Below are positions 60,714 to 64,000 of a stretch of DNA of 64,000 nt, one piece after another. A program made the position numbers and the translations under genes. This DNA comes from CAZWVI01 sp964637165. Its GTDB lineage: Bacteria; Planctomycetota; UBA1135. The notes beneath the pieces were generated by a model that was not told the origin of the DNA, did not search any database, and worked only from the letters and a program-made list of their open reading frames with translations. The stretch is from the NCBI GenBank assembly GCA_964637165.1, contig CAZWVI010000001.1, positions 238,575-302,574 on the forward strand, read 5' to 3'. Each line of letters opens with the position of its first letter. The stretch's first letter is position 1.

Positions 60714-62729
60714 TTAATTGTGGCTAATCCAGCCGCTATCAAGTTTTTTAAACCAAGAATGTTTCTTGATTAAGATTTTGTATTCGAGGTTGTCCAGCAA
60801 GGGGATTACTGCATCGAGGGGGTAGTAAGTGTAAGCAAAGTCATCGTTCATTTGCTGCCCACTTGGCTTTGCAAAAGTAGTTCCGGCTTTTTTCTTGCCC
60901 TTAACTTGAACCTCAGCATCAAAGAGTGGTTCGCCCACGAAACGCACGTAACGTTCGCCGTTGGTGCCTACGACATGCAAGGTTTGCCCGTCCAAAATAA
61001 GTTTCCCATTTTGGTCTTGGGTTTCGGCGGGTTTAACAGCTAACTTGAATTCACCCCCAAGCGAGATCTCAATTACTTCACCTTCTTGCACATCAATCGT
61101 GCGCGGCATTGTCGACGGCAAAATAAGTAGTTCTTGACCTTTCTTTCCGCGCATAATTCCTTGCAAAATTTGGTAACGCCCAATTGGCACATCTACTCCT
61201 TTTGAGTTGGCAACATTAACCACCAGATGCTTGGTTTGACGTGTTTGTGAAACTAAAAGAAGTTGTTCTAGTTTGGCGTCCTTAATCCCTTTGATTAAAA
61301 CTGAAACTTTGCCGGTTAGCGGAGCAACTGGCCTGATTGAAAGTTTGTCGCCGAGTAGCAAATCGGGATTTTTAAGTTCGTACCAAACACCTTTGGCGTC
61401 CTGAAACCATCGACAGTAAGGCACCGAGGCTTTAGCTTTGCCGAGTGAAATCCCATCCAGTCTATACATGAAATCACCGCGCGGCATGCCCACGGCGCCA
61501 ACTACTGCCAATTTTGAATAACCAAACTGTCCGTCGCCAGTGTGGTCCCACAAGGTCAATTGACCAAATGGGGTTTTTGCGGTACGCAAGGCAATTGAAC
61601 GGTAAAAAACGGTTGCACCAGTTTCATGAATTGACAAGTTTAATTCACGACCATAAATAGGTTCGCGTTCAGTGCCGCCAGCGAACATCATCGCGTGAGG
61701 AATTTTCTGGCCGTCCACCAATCGTTCAAATTCGACTCGGGTTGGCTTGGGAGAAATCTTAAATGACTCACTAGCATCCGCCCCACCTTCAACAACAAAC
61801 TCATTACGCCCAATTCGCTTGATGAAAACCTTTGGTTCGAAACCGCGCAGTTCAGCTTGCGAGTCGATGGCCGCCAAGCCGGTAATCATCCAGTTAAGTT
61901 TATTCGAATCTGCCAAATCGCAAAAGTGACTAAGCTTGCTGGGCTTTTCTTCAAAGCCAGACCTTAATTCAATGTCAATCCAGTCCATTTCTGGAATAGG
62001 TTGTATTTCAAATCGCGATATTTTCTTTTCACCGACTTCGCCAGTGCTCGGGTCGGCGATGCCTAATCTAGCCCGCAAGTCGACTGCGGCTTTTTTAACT
62101 GAGTCATAATAAGTGTCGTGGGTCAGTTCCAATCGCTCCCGCGCGGCAATAAATTTCTCATATGCGTCTAACGCTTTTTGGGCATCGCCATCATCGTCGT
62201 CAGTGTGGTCGGGGTGCCACGCATTGCCCAACAAGTGATAGGCAAAGGCTTCATGGTACAAGTCGCTAACTTCAGCAAATGCCAAAGCTAATTGAACAGC
62301 ATCTTGGCGAACCAGCTGCCAATCAGATCCTTTGCGGCTGGCGAGCGCCTCACCTTGTGCGCGATTAACAGATGGTAAAAAACCATTGCGCAACTTTTCC
62401 CTGGCGGTGCGGCGGGTTGAATCCATCATTTGCAAATAGCGGTCATATTTGCGTGCGAAATCAGAATGGAATACACGTTCCCATGAAGCAGTAAAAGAAT
62501 CCACCCACAGGTTGAGTTCGCCAATCGGATTCAGCGCCCGCACCTCGGCCTTATTCATAAACATAACCACGGCTTCGTCCTTGTAGCGCCGGAGCGCGCG
62601 ATCCATGTCTGAATTTTCATGCAGTTTGACAGCTTTTGAAAAGTCCTCTGCGAACTTTTCGGCATTAGTGGGTTCTTGTACTGGCAGCAGCACAGGAATC
62701 AGAGCGGACATCAGGAGACTTGCCAACAT
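60714..62729 (-). CDS. Large exported protein of unknown function
   Basis: 671 residues. Short hydrophobic N-terminus, probably a signal peptide (about 1-20). Residues about 25-220 are helical; near 173-179 is an acidic cluster DHTDDDDGD. After 230 the chain becomes beta-rich, with repeated beta-sandwich-like segments. In the middle is LTLWDHTGDGQFGYSK, a short Asp-rich loop (DHTGDGQFG) that could bind calcium. I recognise no family or enzyme motif. It lies between serS and the rhomboid gene; 8 bases separate it from serS, 12 from the rhomboid gene. Confidence 0.6.
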   Translation of the reverse strand: MLASLLMSALIPVLLPVQEPTNAEKFAEDFSKAVKLHENSDMDRALRRYKDEAVVMFMNKAEVRALNPIGELNLWVDSFTASWERVFHSDFARKYDRYLQMMDSTRRTAREKLRNGFLPSVNRAQGEALASRKGSDWQLVRQDAVQLALAFAEVSDLYHEAFAYHLLGNAWHPDHTDDDDGDAQKALDAYEKFIAARERLELTHDTYYDSVKKAAVDLRARLGIADPSTGEVGEKKISRFEIQPIPEMDWIDIELRSGFEEKPSKLSHFCDLADSNKLNWMITGLAAIDSQAELRGFEPKVFIKRIGRNEFVVEGGADASESFKISPKPTRVEFERLVDGQKIPHAMMFAGGTEREPIYGRELNLSIHETGATVFYRSIALRTAKTPFGQLTLWDHTGDGQFGYSKLAVVGAVGMPRGDFMYRLDGISLGKAKASVPYCRWFQDAKGVWYELKNPDLLLGDKLSIRPVAPLTGKVSVLIKGIKDAKLEQLLLVSQTRQTKHLVVNVANSKGVDVPIGRYQILQGIMRGKKGQELLILPSTMPRTIDVQEGEVIEISLGGEFKLAVKPAETQDQNGKLILDGQTLHVVGTNGERYVRFVGEPLFDAEVQVKGKKKAGTTFAKPSGQQMNDDFAYTYYPLDAVIPLLDNLEYKILIKKHSWFKKLDSGWISHN

Positions 62730-62741
62730 AGCTTGATTTTA

Positions 62742-63530
62742 CTATTTCCGCCGACTTCGTTGTTCAAGGAAGCGCCGTTCTTCCGGGGTTAAGGACGGTA
62801 GGCCGTGGGCACTGATTTTGGCCAAAATTCGGTCAAGCTCGACGTCTTCATTAAGCTGCGTCTTGTTCCTACGTTCAGTTTGGGTTTTCTTGATTCGCTG
62901 CTGAGCTTTGGCCATAAAGTTAGGCAAACGCTGAAAGCCACCTGCCCACCAATAGCCTAGAGCTGCTCCGGCTAAATGGACATCTACTGCGACGTTGCCG
63001 CCTTGGCCGGCAAAGCCATAAAGTAGCCACAAGAAGTCAAGTCCGACTAACACCAAAAAGAAGGGGCGCAAGCGGCACTGAAATAAAATCAGTGATAGTT
63101 GGCGGTCGGGGTAAACAGCAGCTTGGACACCAAGCATGGTCATGACTAAGCCAGAGCCGCCGACGACTGAAGCGGCAAAGGCATACGGGGCGAGTAAGCA
63201 AAGAAGTGAACGAATCACTACCCCCGCGGCCACCGATGCAGCGCACAGCAGAATGAATTTTTTGCCGCGATAAAGCGCCTCAACTTCTTGACCAAAAACC
63301 CACACCAAATAGCAGTTGAAAAAGATGTGCGAAATTCTAGGGAATGGTGTGTGGGTAAATGGCCACAGTAAAAGCCCAGGGAGTGCACTTAGGTCGCCGT
63401 GAAAAAGCGCCCAAGGATTGAGTGCCATAAACGCAAAGTGTTGGCCGCTGAGGCCGCCAAGTGATTGGGCGAGCCACATCACTAGCCAAATGGCGAGTAA
63501 TTTTTGGACGATTGTGTATTGTTTATTCAT
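62742..63530 (-). CDS. Rhomboid-family intramembrane serine protease
   Basis: 262 residues from the ATG at 63528-63530. Six or seven membrane spans. The catalytic dyad is Ser126 in GGSGLVMTML and His185 in AVDVHLAGAALGYW; HxxxN (His68, Asn72) is also present. A charged C-terminal tail (about 205-262) is rich in Lys, Arg and Glu. It would cleave membrane proteins within the bilayer. A frame open further upstream would overlap folD. Confidence 0.85.
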   Translation of the reverse strand: MNKQYTIVQKLLAIWLVMWLAQSLGGLSGQHFAFMALNPWALFHGDLSALPGLLLWPFTHTPFPRISHIFFNCYLVWVFGQEVEALYRGKKFILLCAASVAAGVVIRSLLCLLAPYAFAASVVGGSGLVMTMLGVQAAVYPDRQLSLILFQCRLRPFFLVLVGLDFLWLLYGFAGQGGNVAVDVHLAGAALGYWWAGGFQRLPNFMAKAQQRIKKTQTERRNKTQLNEDVELDRILAKISAHGLPSLTPEERRFLEQRSRRK

Positions 63531-63568
63531 TGGCTTTAGGGACCGCCATTCTATGCTAATGGGCGGAA

Positions 63569-64000
63569 ATGACCCACCCCTCAACCATGACAGCATCCAT
63601 CCTTGACGGCAAAGCGCTTGCAGCAAAAACACGTGCCGAACTTAAATCAGCAGTTGACCAAAGTCTTAGTAATGGTGGGCCGCGTCCCGGCCTCGCCACT
63701 GTTTTAGTCGGCGACGACCCAGCCAGCCACGTTTACGTTAAATTCAAACGACGTGCTTGTGAAGAGGTCGGATTTAACAATTTTCATATTGAGCTACCGA
63801 GCAGTACTCAACAAGACGAACTTTTGGAGAAGATTTCGCAATTGAACGAAAATCCTGAAGTTCATGGGATTTTAATTCAATTACCTCTGCCTAAGCATTT
63901 TGATGAAAGCTTGATCCTAGCCGCGGTTTTGCCACAAAAAGATGCTGATGGATTTCACCCGCGCAATCAAGGGGCACTCATGCAAGGCCAATCCGGATTG
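63569..64000 (+). CDS. folD: Methylenetetrahydrofolate dehydrogenase/cyclohydrolase FolD (partial, C-terminus cut by window edge)
   Basis: 144 residues are present and the frame is open to the last base. It oxidises methylene-THF and hydrolyses methenyl-THF to 10-formyl-THF, the cofactor of PurN. Conserved segments are DDPASHVYVKFKRRACEEVG (catalytic Lys), GILIQLPLPKH and KDADGFHPRNQG. The ATG at 63569 or a second ATG six codons later (63587) could be the start. About half the protein is missing. It is divergent from the rhomboid gene. Confidence 0.9.
   Translation, partial: MTHPSTMTASILDGKALAAKTRAELKSAVDQSLSNGGPRPGLATVLVGDDPASHVYVKFKRRACEEVGFNNFHIELPSSTQQDELLEKISQLNENPEVHGILIQLPLPKHFDESLILAAVLPQKDADGFHPRNQGALMQGQSGL

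Noticed and set aside
1..64000. CRISPR array, prophage, insertion sequence or integron
   Set aside because: No regularly spaced repeats, cas genes, transposase or integrase were seen in either strand.

Overview
The window is a dense, almost gap-free stretch of a bacterial chromosome, about 60 protein genes plus tmRNA, tRNA-Trp and tRNA-Val. I see no phage, insertion sequence or CRISPR array. Both edges cut a gene: a UDPGP-family sugar nucleotidyltransferase (1-1300, minus) and folD (63569-64000, plus). The best taxonomic guess is the PVC group, most likely a marine or freshwater Planctomycetota. The grounds are a small protein (28944-29318) that looks like the Planctomycetes/Verrucomicrobia-restricted Minf_1886 family, a eukaryote-like UDPGP enzyme, a Hanks-type kinase with a membrane anchor, a PurN with a GGGR N-terminus, and a GldA/permease/GldG/DUF4340 set. 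Many starts are GTG or TTG, and clear Shine-Dalgarno sequences are scarce.

Layout. 1-11.1 kb (minus) is an information and fatty-acid block read in the order recA, alaS, rpmF, plsX, fabH, fabD, fabG, acpP, fabF, a small helical protein, UDPGP enzyme. 11.2-14.0 kb (minus) has a PfkB kinase, a UPF0104-type membrane protein and a lipoprotein. 14.1-17.3 kb is an RNA-metabolism cluster: ssrA and smpB, tRNA-Trp, rsmG, a PcnB-like nucleotidyltransferase, tRNA-Val. A periplasmic HtrA-like protease follows (plus). 18.7-24.8 kb (minus) mixes nucleotide-sugar genes (UDP-glucuronate epimerase-like, glmS, UDP-glucuronate decarboxylase) with accC, accB and moaC. 24.9-31 kb holds a large S41 protease, pgeF, an AI-2E transporter, the Minf_1886 protein, holB and tmk. 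31-36 kb holds an amidase lipoprotein, GDP-deoxymannose genes (rmd-like, gmd), uppP and ald. 36-39.8 kb (plus) is yggS, a Ser/Thr kinase and purN. 39.8-44.3 kb (minus) is the GldA/GldG-like ABC set. 44.4-48.5 kb (minus) is a two-component system (soluble histidine kinase, sigma-54 activator) followed by dnaK. A Sua5/YrdC-LMW-phosphatase fusion, a PTS IIA protein and a putative Na+/H+ antiporter follow. 51.6-59.4 kb (plus) is a type II secretion/type IV pilus-like operon gspD-E-F-G-H-I-J. serS, a large unknown exported protein, a rhomboid protease and folD close the window.

Themes. Several genes converge on envelope construction: UDP-sugar synthesis and modification, GDP-deoxyhexose synthesis, UppP, a peptidoglycan amidase, fatty-acid and phospholipid initiation, and secretion. 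Nothing here is clearly an undescribed system. The observations most worth a second look are two REP-like palindromes sharing a GGGTCAG core, one of which supplies the stop codons of both flanking convergent genes; the Sua5-phosphatase fusion; the kinase with an uncharacterised C-terminal half coupled to purN; stem-loops between acpP and fabF, one of which would cover the fabF ribosome-binding site; and a seven-gene secretion operon lacking gspC/K/L/M.
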